From an uncultured Eubacteriales bacterium (GTDB lineage: Bacteria; Bacillota; Clostridia; Lachnospirales; Lachnospiraceae), in assembly GCA_949289145.1 (NCBI GenBank), contig CASEML010000082.1:1-64000 (forward strand): a stretch of DNA of 64,000 nucleotides, in the 5' to 3' direction. The translations under genes and the position numbers were made by a program. The notes below the pieces were generated by a model. That model did not search any database. It was not told the origin of the DNA and worked only from the letters and a program-made list of their open reading frames with translations. Positions within the stretch are counted from its first letter, which is position 1, and every line of letters starts with the position of its first letter. Shown piece after piece: positions 24,033 through 33,566 of the stretch.

Positions 24033-25364
24033 CTATGGTTCTAATCTGCTTAAATCTCTTGGGAATAATGTGGTTTCACGCACATTGTCTTCTCCAATTA
24101 ACTTCATGGTCAGTCGTTCCAGTCCAAGTCCCAAGCCTCCGTGTGGCGGCATACCATGTTTAAAGGCACTTAAGTACTGTTCCATTCCTTCGGTAGTCAT
24201 GCCACGGGCTGCAATCTTTTCCATAAACATATTGTAATCATGAATACGCTGTCCACCAGTAGTAATTTCCATTCCGCGGAACAATAAGTCAAAGCTTAAT
24301 GTGTAAGTGGGATCTGCCGGATCATCCATGGCATAGACCGGACGTTTCTTACTTGGGTAGTGTGTTACAAATACGAAATCTGCATCGTATTCTTCTTTAA
24401 AATACTGGCTTATTAATACTTCTTCCTCCGGCTCTAAATCAAATGGATTCTTAATCTGACGGTCATACTTTTCAGAAACTAATTTTTTGGCTTCGTCAAA
24501 ACGAACTGTGGGGATTTTATCCACCTTAGGAAGTACTACATTTAACATTTTTAATTCTTTTGCATAGTCTTTCTGTAACAGTTCCATGGTATACTGTAAA
24601 AATCCCGTTTCCATAGCCATAATATCTTCAAAACTGTCAATATAGCCCATTTCAAAGTCAAGGGATGTATATTCATTTAAGTGGCGTTTTGTATTATGTT
24701 TTTCCGCACGGAATACCGGTGCTGCTTCAAATACTCTGTCAAATACGCCAACCATCATCTGCTTATAAAACTGTGGGGATTGTGCAAGTACTGCCGGTCT
24801 GTGAAAGTATTCTAAACGGAACATATTCGCTCCACCTTCTGCACCCTTAGCACCAATCTTTGGAGTACGGATTTCTGTAAATCCTTCTTTGAAAAGGAAA
24901 TCACGAAAACCTCTTACGATACCCTCCTGAATTTTAAACTTTGCACGTTCTCTTACATTTCGAAGGGAAATTGGACGCATGGCAAGTTTCGCCTCTAAGG
25001 AAGTATTTAATTTCCATTTGCTGATGGCTAATGGCATTGGTTCCGTCGGCTCTGATAACACCTTAATAGTTTTTAATCTTACTTCGATACCATTTGGTGC
25101 TCTGTCTTCTACTGCTACCACACCTTCTACTTCTACCGTAGATGCCTCTTTTAATGTTTTGATATCAAAATCTGTAACACCTTCTTCATATACACACTGC
25201 AATAAACCTTCTCTTTTACGAAGTACCACGAATGCCACATCACCCATATCACGAATGGTATGCACTGCTCCGTTTATCTTTACTTCCTTTCCTGTGTAAT
25301 CACCTGCTAAAAGTTCACTAATCTCCAGTGTATCTTTGCGGTTTACGCCTTCCATAAATTCCAT
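24033..25364 (-). CDS. aspS: Archaeal-type, probably non-discriminating aspartyl-tRNA synthetase
   Basis: 443 residues, much shorter than the roughly 590-residue bacterial AspRS and without its GAD insertion. An N-terminal OB-fold anticodon-binding domain (about 15-110) is followed by the class II core, with motif 2 [21 protein letters not shown] and motif 3 [12 protein letters not shown] plus the ending [11 protein letters not shown], as in archaeal/AspS2 enzymes. Being the first gene of an operon with gatCAB, it probably charges both tRNA-Asp and tRNA-Asn with Asp, after which GatCAB makes Asn-tRNA-Asn. GGAGG lies 11 nt before the ATG. Expression is under T-box control. The non-discriminating property is inference from type and context. 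Confidence 0.92.
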   Translation of the reverse strand: MEFMEGVNRKDTLEISELLAGDYTGKEVKINGAVHTIRDMGDVAFVVLRKREGLLQCVYEEGVTDFDIKTLKEASTVEVEGVVAVEDRAPNGIEVRLKTIKVLSEPTEPMPLAISKWKLNTSLEAKLAMRPISLRNVRERAKFKIQEGIVRGFRDFLFKEGFTEIRTPKIGAKGAEGGANMFRLEYFHRPAVLAQSPQFYKQMMVGVFDRVFEAAPVFRAEKHNTKRHLNEYTSLDFEMGYIDSFEDIMAMETGFLQYTMELLQKDYAKELKMLNVVLPKVDKIPTVRFDEAKKLVSEKYDRQIKNPFDLEPEEEVLISQYFKEEYDADFVFVTHYPSKKRPVYAMDDPADPTYTLSFDLLFRGMEITTGGQRIHDYNMFMEKIAARGMTTEGMEQYLSAFKHGMPPHGGLGLGLERLTMKLIGEDNVRETTLFPRDLSRLEP

Positions 25365-25393
25365 TTTCTTTCATTCCTCCTTTTTATTTTTCC

Positions 25394-25428
25394 ACAATAG
25401 AACACATACTTTGCGAATTTTCTATTGT
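25394..25428. repeat. Dispersed 35-nt palindrome, copy 2
   Basis: Arms ACAATAGAA and TTCTATTGT around a core ACATACTTTG; followed by CATGAAGAAC, which is echoed after copy 4 (TATGAATAAC) and copy 5 (CCTGAATTAC). It lies in the aspS leader, downstream of the T-box terminator. Confidence 0.8.
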
Positions 25429-25440
25429 CATGAAGAACAA

Positions 25441-25564
25441 AGAGTTCCGCAAGCGGAACTCTCGCGCCGAGCGCGGTCGCTTTAGCGACATATTTCTACT
25501 TCGCGCGAGTGCGCATCCCGCGGAGTGTTTTTGTGTCATAGGGAACGCAGTTTCCTATGACACA
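25441..25564. repeat. GC-rich multi-hairpin block
   Basis: A 124-bp stretch much richer in G+C than its surroundings, composed of nested inverted repeats: AGAGTTCCGC/GCGGAACTCT (25441-25462, 2-nt loop), CTCGCGC/GCGCGAG (25461-25467 with 25503-25509) enclosing GTCGC/GCGAC (25476-25489), and TGTGTCATAGG/CCTATGACACA (25532-25564). It sits between the T-box terminator and copy 2 of the dispersed palindrome. It looks like an inserted intergenic repeat element rather than a gene; the longest frames through it have no recognisable protein content. Confidence 0.6.
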
Positions 25565-25810
25565 AAAAACGTCCCGAAATATAAGTTTCCTTATATTTCG
25601 GGACGGATCATTCGTATCCGCGGTACCACCCGCATTGGCAAAAGCCCTCTCATCACATAACGCTGTGTTCTGCGTTCTGCCCTACTGCTAATTCGAACAG
25701 ACTGCTCCAGAGTGTTCCCAACTGCAATTCCTTCCCCAGTGCTCTCAGTCGGTGACACCGGTTTCCTGTCAAGTTCCATGCAGTGAGTCTCCTTCTTTGC
25801 ATTTCATCCT
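25564..25810 (-). ncRNA. T-box leader controlling aspS-gatCAB
   Basis: Reading the minus strand, the region begins with a stem I-like domain and reaches the conserved T-box sequence GGTGGTACCGCGG (25618-25630), which pairs with the uncharged tRNA acceptor. A terminator with a perfect 16-bp stem (25570-25585 with 25590-25605) follows and ends in TTTTTT (25564-25569). In stem I, ACTGCA and TGCAGT pair just above a loop strand reading TGGGAACA; the best specifier codon there is AAC (Asn) followed by the usual purine. GAA is a less likely reading. A T-box lets transcription continue when the matching tRNA is uncharged, so Asn starvation would raise Asp-tRNA-Asn and GatCAB production. T-box identity is firm; the specifier is inferred. 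Confidence 0.92.
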
Positions 25811-25825
25811 TTTAATCTAGTGACA

Positions 25826-25854
25826 ATCATATCACACAAATGTTGTTTTTGCAA
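25826..25854 (-). promoter_or_regulatory. Promoter of the T-box/aspS operon
   Basis: TTGCAA (25849-25854), 17-nt spacer, TATGAT (25826-25831) on the minus strand. Transcription would start near 25819, at the beginning of the leader. Confidence 0.8.
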
Positions 25855-26134
25855 GCGGTAACCTTGAGTTTTTTACTTATTCGGTAACAGTTCAGCCTTG
25901 TGCGTTATCAGGACGCCCATAAGGCAGAAACAGATATTATTTCTTCACAATCACTTAAAACTTTAAACACAAATAAAACACAAACCTTTTGTATGATAGA
26001 ATCAAATAAAAGGAGCTGTTAAGTTTTAGCTTAAATGCTGAGGTTTTGTCAGCTTCGCCTAACAATTATCCTTTTTAGGTTTACATATATTACTTTCTTA
26101 CTCCTTTTTTTCTAATTTAATTATACAAAATGCA
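25855..26134. other. Non-coding interval, no gene recognised
   Basis: Between the aspS promoter and the terminator of the next gene I see no coding content. There is a promoter-like TATGAT (near 25994) and an SD-like AAAAGGAG (near 26011) on the plus strand, but the only ORF behind them is a 25-codon hydrophobic frame without conservation clues. Confidence 0.5.
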
Positions 26135-26180
26135 AAAGAGGTTTCGATAAATTTTTATTGCAATACATCGAAACCTCTTT
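26135..26180 (-). terminator. Terminator of the GT2/DUF2298 operon
   Basis: AAAGAGGTTTCGAT and ATCGAAACCTCTTT form a perfect 14-bp stem with an 18-nt AT-rich loop, 33 nt past the DUF2298 stop. Confidence 0.85.
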
Positions 26181-26213
26181 GTATGTTATTCCTATCACCA
26201 AATTTTTTTCTTA

Positions 26214-28532
26214 TTATCGATTCAATTCAATAATATAAGTGGTTTTCTCTGTAGTCTGGTCTGCTCCGTCTACACTTATCGTCATATCTGTAGTAATTTC
26301 AAATACAACTTCACCTAAACTCTTTAAAAAGTCCGTGTTCATTTCCGGGAACTTTTCGTATTCACATTTTCCTATATAAATATAAGAAATATCGTACTTT
26401 TCAATGATTTCTTTCGCCACATTCACATCGGTGGTAGTATAGATATTTCTCACATCTTCTTCTCTTTCGCTGACAATTGCGGGAAATTCTCCACTTCCAT
26501 CACTCTGCCACAGCCACTCATGAGTTCTCCAACCCAATACAGTTGGTAAACCGGTAATCACAGAAACACGTTCATAAAATGTGTAGCTGTCACCGTTAGC
26601 TTCCAGTACTACCGGTGTTCCTTCCACATTTTCATTCAGCCAGTTAGTAGCTTCATAATCTGCATAACATTCGTTTTCCATAAAGTCCGTTGCATCTAAT
26701 CCCTTGTAGGTATCCTTATTAGCATACTCACCAAACCATGCCTTGCTCGCATTTCCAAAATATCCCAATGTAAGAAGAAATAAAACAGAAATTAGCACAC
26801 AGCATCTGCGAACGACACCTTTCCCCTGTACAAACATCTTCATTACTGCATAACCAATCACAATACCAAACATGATATATGCCTGATAAGTCAGCTTAAA
26901 CATAGTGTTTGCTCTGGAATAATCACCTTCGTAAATATCTTTTACATAAATCACTTCCGGCATAAAGGTAAGCCCAATAGCACACAGCCCCAACACAAAC
27001 ATAAACAAATCTGATGTTTTCATTGTTCCAAAGAACCTTGCTACCGGATTCACATTCTTTGCATTCTTATATACGCCTTCTCTGATATTACGGTAAATCA
27101 TATTTCCAATATACAATACCACAGTAAAGATTGGTATTGCCCAAAGAATTGCCAACTGATAAAACGGTGTCCTGCTGGTAACAAACTTAATTTCCGTCGA
27201 AATTTGGTTAAATGTCAATGTAAACGGAAGACAGCATATCGTACCCAGCGCAAAAATCACAACACCCTGTATTGCTGTCATTCCAATAGCATACTTATCG
27301 AAATTGCAAAGCACAATATTGGAAAATAAGATCACTGCACCGGAAACCACATAGTAGATCGGGTAATCCCAAAAATTTGTAGTATGGAAGAATCCGATAA
27401 AAAATCCCAGTAGCAGTATGTGAGGCGATAAGACTTCCTGCACCATGGAATATCCCTTGTTGTTTTTTATCAAATCTCTGCGGTACAACAGCCAGGCAAA
27501 TAAAATCCCCAATACAGAAAGTACAAATATAATATTAATTACATGGGCATGCAAATCTCCCAGTACAAAAGAGTAGCTAGGAAATTCATGAATGGTTTTG
27601 TCCGGAACATCCGGTTCATATCCAATATATCTTGTGGAGTTGGGGAACCAGAAGGATGTCACTTCTGCTCCAGTAAATTTCTGAAGCCATGGTCTTAATA
27701 GACCGTATATGATATAGTGTCCGTTTCCTGCAAATACCACTGCCAACATGCTGACAATTCCTGCGGCTACCGCAAGTGGTCTTACATTTTTAATCTTTTC
27801 AAAAGTAAGCTGTGAAAAACAGTTACGCACCAGTGAAAATACAAGGGCGCAGCTTAACCCTGCAATAGTCATCAGCATTAAATTATATCCATATTCCACA
27901 CCAATGCCAGAAAGTTTTGACATAAAAGTTGCTACAAACTGCCCTACATAATAGTAATTCAAAGACTCTCCCGATAACCATAAATCCTGAGGCGGCATAT
28001 AATCAGAACGCTCCATCATCTTCATGAATCCAAAGTCCATAAATTTTTCCGTTCCATATGCTTCCGGTTTACACCCTCTCAAATAACTCCAAAATGTAAA
28101 CATTACAAGAAAAATGATTTCTACGCAAAGAATACTGTTAATATTTTCCCAAGTAAAGGTAATCTTTTTCTGCTTTTTTCGATAGCCGAAAAAATACAGC
28201 AAACCATTGAGAATCAACACGATCACGCACACGAAAATACAACCGAATTGGCTGAATTTCATAATTTTAATGGAAGACAGCACCCACATAAGCCAGGCTG
28301 TCAAAGCAAGACCTATTGATTTTGAAAAGGCCCATCCAAAATCGCTGAATCTAGAAAACATCATATAAGTAAGAGGCATGGTGATCACACCGATTACCAG
28401 CAACACGCCCCACCATAATAATACTTTTCCAAAATCACCACCCATATAGTCAATACCCAAAATAATGGTCAGAACCGCTAGCACCGCTAGCACTCCTGTT
28501 ATTATCTGTTCTTTTTGTAATTCTTTTTTCAT
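26214..28532 (-). CDS. DUF2298 (YYY) polytopic membrane protein
   Basis: 772 residues with a dozen or more hydrophobic segments across residues 10-600. The family signature is clear at about 160-200: GTEKFMDFGFMKMM, SDYMPPQDLWLSGE and LNYYYVGQF. Then comes a loop with HEFPSYSFVLGDLHAHV, a glycosyltransferase-C-like acidic loop. The last 170 residues are a soluble extracytoplasmic domain with TPVVLEANGDSYTFYERV. DUF2298 proteins have the architecture of GT-C fold lipid-linked sugar transferases but no assigned substrate. It follows a DPM1-like GT2 gene by 14 nt, which suggests that the GT2 enzyme makes the polyprenyl-phosphate sugar donor this protein uses. That pairing is inference. Confidence 0.85.
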   Translation of the reverse strand: MKKELQKEQIITGVLAVLAVLTIILGIDYMGGDFGKVLLWWGVLLVIGVITMPLTYMMFSRFSDFGWAFSKSIGLALTAWLMWVLSSIKIMKFSQFGCIFVCVIVLILNGLLYFFGYRKKQKKITFTWENINSILCVEIIFLVMFTFWSYLRGCKPEAYGTEKFMDFGFMKMMERSDYMPPQDLWLSGESLNYYYVGQFVATFMSKLSGIGVEYGYNLMLMTIAGLSCALVFSLVRNCFSQLTFEKIKNVRPLAVAAGIVSMLAVVFAGNGHYIIYGLLRPWLQKFTGAEVTSFWFPNSTRYIGYEPDVPDKTIHEFPSYSFVLGDLHAHVINIIFVLSVLGILFAWLLYRRDLIKNNKGYSMVQEVLSPHILLLGFFIGFFHTTNFWDYPIYYVVSGAVILFSNIVLCNFDKYAIGMTAIQGVVIFALGTICCLPFTLTFNQISTEIKFVTSRTPFYQLAILWAIPIFTVVLYIGNMIYRNIREGVYKNAKNVNPVARFFGTMKTSDLFMFVLGLCAIGLTFMPEVIYVKDIYEGDYSRANTMFKLTYQAYIMFGIVIGYAVMKMFVQGKGVVRRCCVLISVLFLLTLGYFGNASKAWFGEYANKDTYKGLDATDFMENECYADYEATNWLNENVEGTPVVLEANGDSYTFYERVSVITGLPTVLGWRTHEWLWQSDGSGEFPAIVSEREEDVRNIYTTTDVNVAKEIIEKYDISYIYIGKCEYEKFPEMNTDFLKSLGEVVFEITTDMTISVDGADQTTEKTTYIIELNR

Positions 28533-28546
28533 AATACCACCTTATA

Positions 28547-29257
28547 CTATATTGTTTTTCCAATTACTCTGAAATCTTTCACTGCTTGTTTTCCAATACC
28601 TATAATTTTTTTTATATTTATCGAGTTTTCGCCGCCCTGGCGTTCCCTAAACGTAATTGGTATGTATTTTACTGCCAGTTTTTTCTTTGCATATATGACA
28701 GAAATAATCACATTAGAAAGGTTATAATCTTTTGGAATCAGGTCAATATAATTTTTCAAGGTGCTGACCTTCATTACCCGAAACGGTGTATTAGCATCTG
28801 TCACCGAAACACCAAAACAGACACGAATCACCAGCTTTAATGTCTTTGTAACAAAGACTCTAGAAGAGCCATCTTCACGTTTACTGCGATGTCCGATTAG
28901 CATATCATACTCTTCTCTTTCTTCCCAAAACTGCCAGAATTCTTCTGGTAGCGTCTGACCGTCAGAATCTGTCTGAAAGATATAGTCTGCTCCCTGTTCA
29001 ATGGCATAATGATAGCCGAACAGAATTGTAGCTCCATGACCGCTGTTTGACTTTGTCATAGGCTGGAACATGATAAGATTCTTTTCTTCTTTCAGTTTCT
29101 GCATGATTTCATATGTGTTATCCTTACTGCCATCATTGATAATGATCAGTCTGCTTTCTCCGCCAACTTTTTCCACCACCGGATACCAGTCATCAATAAC
29201 ATTTTCAATATTAGCCTCTTCATTGTAAGCAGGAATAACAATATATAATTTATCCAT
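28547..29257 (-). CDS. GT2 glycosyltransferase, dolichol-phosphate-mannose-synthase-like
   Basis: 236 residues with no membrane helices. It has YIVIPAYNEEANI, LIIINDGSKDNT and DYIFQTDSDGQTLPEEF, the nucleotide-sugar and DxD motifs of DPM1/polyprenyl-phosphate glycosyltransferases, and the C-terminal ITFRERQGGENSIN typical of that group. It probably transfers a sugar from a nucleotide donor to undecaprenyl phosphate at the inner membrane face. It is first in an operon with the DUF2298 protein. Confidence 0.9.
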   Translation of the reverse strand: MDKLYIVIPAYNEEANIENVIDDWYPVVEKVGGESRLIIINDGSKDNTYEIMQKLKEEKNLIMFQPMTKSNSGHGATILFGYHYAIEQGADYIFQTDSDGQTLPEEFWQFWEEREEYDMLIGHRSKREDGSSRVFVTKTLKLVIRVCFGVSVTDANTPFRVMKVSTLKNYIDLIPKDYNLSNVIISVIYAKKKLAVKYIPITFRERQGGENSINIKKIIGIGKQAVKDFRVIGKTI

Positions 29258-29302
29258 TTTTTTCCCCTTTATGTTTGCTTTTTGGTCATTACTGCCACTC
29301 TA

Positions 29303-29331
29303 ATCATACATTTTTTTTGCAAATATTACAA
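29303..29331 (-). promoter_or_regulatory. Promoter of the GT2/DUF2298 operon
   Basis: TTGTAA (29326-29331), 17-nt spacer, TATGAT (29303-29308), 46 nt upstream of the ATG. Confidence 0.65.
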
Positions 29332-29386
29332 TATCAAATATTTTTTTCGGTGATTTTCCTAATTTTTCGTAATATTTTTGTAACTT

Positions 29387-29410
29387 TTAAAAGGCAGCCC
29401 CTGGGCTGCC
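29387..29410 (-). terminator. Terminator after dapL
   Basis: GGCAGCC and GGCTGCC pair over 7 bp with a tight loop, followed on the minus strand by TTTTAAAAG, 28 nt past the dapL stop. Confidence 0.8.
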
Positions 29411-29437
29411 CCTTATAATTGTTCTATTACAAACGTA

Positions 29438-30652
29438 CTATAATGCTTTAATTCTTTCAATAGCCGCCAATGTATTTTCATAAGTTCCAAAAGCTGTTAG
29501 GCGGAAATAACCTTCACCGCTTGGACCGAATCCTGAACCCGGAGTACCTACAACATTTGCATTTTCTAATAAGAAATCAAAGAATTCCCATGATGTCATA
29601 TGATCTGGCGTTTTTAACCAAATGTATGGTGCATTGACACCACCTGATACCGTATAACCTGCATCTGCAAGGCCTTCTTTGATGGTCTTTGCATTATTCA
29701 TATAGTAAGCCACTTGTTTTGCAAGCTGTTCTTTTCCTGCTGCTGAGTAAACTGCTTCACCTGCACGCTGAACAATATATGGAGCTCCATTGTATTTTGT
29801 TCCGTGACGCCTTGCCCACAATGGATTTAATGCAGTTCCATTACATTCTAATTCTTTTGGAATCACAGTATATCCCAAACGCACTCCGGTAAATCCGGCA
29901 TTCTTTGAAAAGCTCTTCAATTCAATAGCACAGGTTTTTGCACCTACACATTCGTATATGGAATGTGGTACATCACTTTCCGAAATATATGCTTCATAAG
30001 CAGCATCATAAATAATAACAGCTCCCACTTTATTTGCGTAATCAACCCATTCCTGAAGTTGTGCTTTTGTAATGGTAGAACCAGTTGGATTATTTGGAAA
30101 ACAAAGATAAATCAAATCCGGTGTTTCCTTTGGGAGTTCAGGCGCAAAATTATTATCTGCCAGACAAGGCATATAAATTACGTCACTCCATGTTTCTGTT
30201 TTTGCATCGTAAGTGCCTGTTCTTCCTGACATTACGTTAGAGTCCACATAAACCGGATATACAGGGTCACACACTGCAATTTTATTATCCAGACTAAAAA
30301 TTTCCTGAATATTGGATGAATCACATTTTGCCCCGTCAGAAACAAAAATTTCATCTGCTGAAATATCACAGCCTCTTGCTTTATAATCATTTTCCACAAT
30401 TGCATTTCTTAAGAAATCGTATCCTAAATCCGGTGCATATCCACGGAAAGTTTCTGCATTTCCCATTTCATCTACTGCAGAATGTAACGCTTCAATAATT
30501 GCCGGTGCCAACGGCTGTGTTACATCACCGATACCAAGACGAATCACCTTTTTATCAGGGTTTGCCTCCTGAAAAGCATTTACTTTTTTTGCAATGGTAG
30601 AAAAAAGGTAACTTCCCGGTAATTTAAGATAGTTTTCATTTACTTTTGCCAT
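29438..30652 (-). CDS. dapL: LL-diaminopimelate aminotransferase
   Basis: 404 residues, class I PLP aminotransferase. VNENYLKLPGSYLFSTIAKK at the N-terminus and RLGIGDVTQPL are characteristic of DapL; the PLP lysine is in ELKSFSKNAGFTGVRLGY and the phosphate/arginine region is near the C-terminus. It converts tetrahydrodipicolinate directly to LL-DAP, bypassing the succinyl or acetyl branch. It follows dapF in the same operon, so two successive steps to meso-DAP (for lysine and peptidoglycan) are co-expressed. GGAGG precedes the ATG. Confidence 0.96.
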   Translation of the reverse strand: MAKVNENYLKLPGSYLFSTIAKKVNAFQEANPDKKVIRLGIGDVTQPLAPAIIEALHSAVDEMGNAETFRGYAPDLGYDFLRNAIVENDYKARGCDISADEIFVSDGAKCDSSNIQEIFSLDNKIAVCDPVYPVYVDSNVMSGRTGTYDAKTETWSDVIYMPCLADNNFAPELPKETPDLIYLCFPNNPTGSTITKAQLQEWVDYANKVGAVIIYDAAYEAYISESDVPHSIYECVGAKTCAIELKSFSKNAGFTGVRLGYTVIPKELECNGTALNPLWARRHGTKYNGAPYIVQRAGEAVYSAAGKEQLAKQVAYYMNNAKTIKEGLADAGYTVSGGVNAPYIWLKTPDHMTSWEFFDFLLENANVVGTPGSGFGPSGEGYFRLTAFGTYENTLAAIERIKAL

Positions 30653-30678
30653 TTTCTTTCCTCCTAGTGTTTGTTCCT

Positions 30679-31512
30679 TTATAGTTCAATCTCACCCTGA
30701 AATACGGTTTCTGCAGGGCCTGTCATATAAACATGGTTCGTTTGCTTATCCCAATGAATAAACAAATCTCCACCTAATAATTTAACCTTTACTTTGGAAT
30801 CTGTCAATCCATTTAATATACTTGCCACAGTAACAGCACAGGCACCAGTTCCGCAGGCCATAGTTTCCCCTGCGCCCCGCTCCCAGACACGCATAGAAAC
30901 AGTATTTCGGTCAATAACCTCCACAAACTCTGTGTTTATGCGTCTTGGAAATCTTTCATGACTTTCAAACTTTGGCCCTAATTTTTCAATTTCCATCTGG
31001 GCAATTCCGTCATAATAAACTACCGCATGAGGATTTCCCATGGAAACTGCGGTAATTTGATAATTTTTACCATCTACTGTAATATCTTCACTGATCACCT
31101 TCTCATTGGAAGATATTACTGGAATTTTCTCGGCAGTCAGTTCCGGTTCTCCCATATCCACAGTAACTTCTTTTACTTTGCCATCTTCTACCCTCAAAGT
31201 CAGGTATTTAATCCCCCCCAAAGTCTCTATGCTGATTTCTGTCTTATCCGTCAATCCAAAATCATAAACATATTTTGCCACACAGCGGATTCCATTTCCA
31301 CACATTTCTGCTCTGGAGCCGTCACTGTTATACATTTCCATTTCAAAATCAGCTACTTTGGAGGGATTGATAAAAATCAATCCGTCCGAACCGATTCCAA
31401 AATGACGATCGCTCAACTTTATTGCCGCTGCCGCCTTATCTGCAACCTTTTCCTCAAAACCGTTTACATAAACATAATCATTCCCGATTCCATGCATCTT
31501 CGTAAATTTCAT
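30679..31512 (-). CDS. dapF: Diaminopimelate epimerase
   Basis: 277 residues. [17 protein letters not shown] begins the protein; the two catalytic cysteines are in [16 protein letters not shown] and [14 protein letters not shown]. It converts LL-DAP to meso-DAP. The ATG at 31512 is 8 nt after GGAGGG; an in-frame GTG at 31521 overlaps the SD spacing region. dapL follows after 26 nt. Confidence 0.96.
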   Translation of the reverse strand: MKFTKMHGIGNDYVYVNGFEEKVADKAAAAIKLSDRHFGIGSDGLIFINPSKVADFEMEMYNSDGSRAEMCGNGIRCVAKYVYDFGLTDKTEISIETLGGIKYLTLRVEDGKVKEVTVDMGEPELTAEKIPVISSNEKVISEDITVDGKNYQITAVSMGNPHAVVYYDGIAQMEIEKLGPKFESHERFPRRINTEFVEVIDRNTVSMRVWERGAGETMACGTGACAVTVASILNGLTDSKVKVKLLGGDLFIHWDKQTNHVYMTGPAETVFQGEIEL

Positions 31513-31534
31513 GCATACCACCCTCCTTTATTTT

Positions 31535-32083
31535 TTAGGCGTTCATTACACTGAGTATCATCTGCGCAGTTTCTACCATATTTGTTCCACTATCCATGCT
31601 GCATTTTTGAATGTATCGGTGTGCTTCTTCCTCTGTCATATTGTTTCGTTCCATAAGAAGATGTTTCGCATCCAAAATAAGTGCCTGCTCTTCCGGTGTC
31701 CTTATCCTTCCCTTCTGTTTTGCCTTTTTTCTTCTTCTCTCCTGGGCCTGAACCATCATTTCCAGTGTATTCACCAGTTCATGCACTTTTATAGGCATTG
31801 CCAAGCACACCAGATTATGATTGGAACATTCACTCCATAGGTTTTGCGAAGCAACTAACAGCATTTCAAACTGGGGCGGCATATAATCCCTTAACTGGGA
31901 ATAAATCATATCCGCCATTTTATAACCACAAACTATAATGCCCCCATCAAGCTGATCCATCTGCTGCAATGCCTGTGCTCCTGTTGTACAGGCTATGATT
32001 ACATGAAAGCCACTTCTGGTCAACAAATTCCTGATGTTTTTGGCATCCTCCATTTTAGGAAATACTACAATTATGCTAGTCAA
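31535..32083 (-). CDS. ANTAR-domain RNA-binding regulator linked to glnA
   Basis: 182 residues. An N-terminal receiver-like domain (1-about 115) is followed by an ANTAR domain (about 128-180, ALILDAKHLLMERNNMTEEE and ETAQMIL). ANTAR proteins bind paired RNA hairpins and prevent terminator formation. The receiver looks degenerate: the segment where the phospho-acceptor Asp is expected reads GGIIVCGYKM, so normal phosphorylation is doubtful. A TTG start at 32083 is supported by GGAGG 7 nt upstream. It sits 45 nt behind glnA, as in other Clostridia where such a regulator controls glutamine synthetase and nitrogen genes. Confidence 0.88.
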   Translation of the reverse strand: MTSIIVVFPKMEDAKNIRNLLTRSGFHVIIACTTGAQALQQMDQLDGGIIVCGYKMADMIYSQLRDYMPPQFEMLLVASQNLWSECSNHNLVCLAMPIKVHELVNTLEMMVQAQERRRKKAKQKGRIRTPEEQALILDAKHLLMERNNMTEEEAHRYIQKCSMDSGTNMVETAQMILSVMNA

Positions 32084-32128
32084 CTTCCCACCTCCTTACC
32101 CAATGTATTTCATGTTTGTTTTCCAACA

Positions 32129-33460
32129 CTAAATACGGTAAAGATAAGTATTTGTTTCCCATTCACTAACCTGACTAACGTATTCTTTCCATTCCACTTT
32201 CTTTGATGCAATGTATATCTTTGATACATGCTCGCCTAATACTCCCTGAATAAACTCATCTTTCTCCAGTGCTCTTACTGCTTCAATCAAATTTTCCGGC
32301 AGCCCTTTAATATTTTCTTTTTCCTTTTCTTCTTCCGTCATATCAAAAATATTTTTATCTACACTTTCCGGAGGCTGAATTTCATTTTTAATGCCGTCCA
32401 TACCTGCTGCCAGACACAATGCCAAGGTCAGATACGGGTTACAGGATGGATCAGGGCTTCTTAATTCCACTCTCGTACCCTCTCCTCTAGATGCCGGAAT
32501 CCGCACAAGAGGGCTTCTGTTTTTCGCTGACCAGGCAATATATACCGGTGCCTCATAACCTGGGATTAAACGCTTATAGGAATTAACCAATGGATTGGCA
32601 ATAGCTGTAATCGCATTGATATGCTTCATAATCCCACCAATAAAATAATATGCTTCTTTACTTAATCCATTCTTATCCTCTGCATCAAAAAATGCATTTT
32701 TTCCGTCTTTAAATAAAGACATATTCGTATGCATTCCAGAACCATTGATTCCAGCCTTTGGCTTCGGCATAAAGGTTGCATGCAGACCATGTCGCTTTGC
32801 TATTGTTTTTACAGTAAGTTTAAAGGTCATAATATTGTCTGCTGTGCTTAATGCTTCACCATATTTAAAATCAATTTCGTGCTGCGCCGGCGCCACCTCA
32901 TGGTGAGAAGCCTCGATTTCAAAGCCCATATCCTCCAGCGTCAATACCATATCTCGCCTTGCGTTTTCTCCGTAATCCACCGGACTCAAATCAAAATAGC
33001 CGGCTTTCTCATGAGTAATTGTGGTTGGCTGTGAATTGTCATCCGTATGATATAAGAAAAATTCACACTCAGGTCCCACATTAAATTCATAACCTAATTC
33101 TTTTGCCTTTGCAATTTCTTTTTTTAATATGTATCTTGGATCTCCCTCAAAGGGCTTTCCATCCGGACGGTACACATCACAGATCAGACGTGCCACCTTT
33201 CCCTGCTGCGGGCGCCATGGGAAAATAGCCAGCGTATCCAAGTCCGGATACAGGTACATATCACTTTCTTCAATTCTTACAAATCCTTCAATGGAGGAAC
33301 CGTCAAACATACATTTATTGTCTAACGCTTTCTCTAACTGGCTTGAAGTAATTGCAATATTCTTCAGTGTTCCAAACATATCCGTAAACTGCAATCTGAT
33401 AAATTCCACATCTTCATCTTCTACAAGCTTAATTACATCTTCCTTGGTGTATTTACTCAT
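32129..33460 (-). CDS. glnA: Glutamine synthetase, type I
   Basis: 443 residues, the GSI-alpha length of Firmicutes. [31 protein letters not shown], the metal ligands in GPECEFFLY and [24 protein letters not shown], and [30 protein letters not shown] are all intact. There is no adenylylation Tyr loop of the GSI-beta type. It makes glutamine from glutamate, ammonia and ATP. AAAGGAGAG precedes the ATG. Its proximal promoter is at 33523-33551, with an extra promoter/terminator unit further upstream. Confidence 0.97.
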   Translation of the reverse strand: MSKYTKEDVIKLVEDEDVEFIRLQFTDMFGTLKNIAITSSQLEKALDNKCMFDGSSIEGFVRIEESDMYLYPDLDTLAIFPWRPQQGKVARLICDVYRPDGKPFEGDPRYILKKEIAKAKELGYEFNVGPECEFFLYHTDDNSQPTTITHEKAGYFDLSPVDYGENARRDMVLTLEDMGFEIEASHHEVAPAQHEIDFKYGEALSTADNIMTFKLTVKTIAKRHGLHATFMPKPKAGINGSGMHTNMSLFKDGKNAFFDAEDKNGLSKEAYYFIGGIMKHINAITAIANPLVNSYKRLIPGYEAPVYIAWSAKNRSPLVRIPASRGEGTRVELRSPDPSCNPYLTLALCLAAGMDGIKNEIQPPESVDKNIFDMTEEEKEKENIKGLPENLIEAVRALEKDEFIQGVLGEHVSKIYIASKKVEWKEYVSQVSEWETNTYLYRI

Positions 33461-33522
33461 TTCATTCTCTCCTTTACTAAATATGCAATTTGGGACAAAC
33501 AGCGTTCCAAAACACCTTTCTT

Positions 33523-33551
33523 ATCATATCAATTCATGGTGTTTCTGTCAA
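33523..33551 (-). promoter_or_regulatory. Proximal promoter of glnA
   Basis: TTGACA (33546-33551), 17-nt spacer, TATGAT (33523-33528), about 63 nt upstream of the glnA ATG. Copy 3 of the dispersed palindrome lies directly upstream of the -35. Confidence 0.85.
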
Positions 33552-33566
33552 TTCTTGTTGACACAA

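Noticed and set aside
26032..26120. 25-codon plus-strand ORF after an SD-like sequence
   Set aside because: Hydrophobic, AT-rich, no recognisable similarity, and the SD is spaced too far from the ATG.
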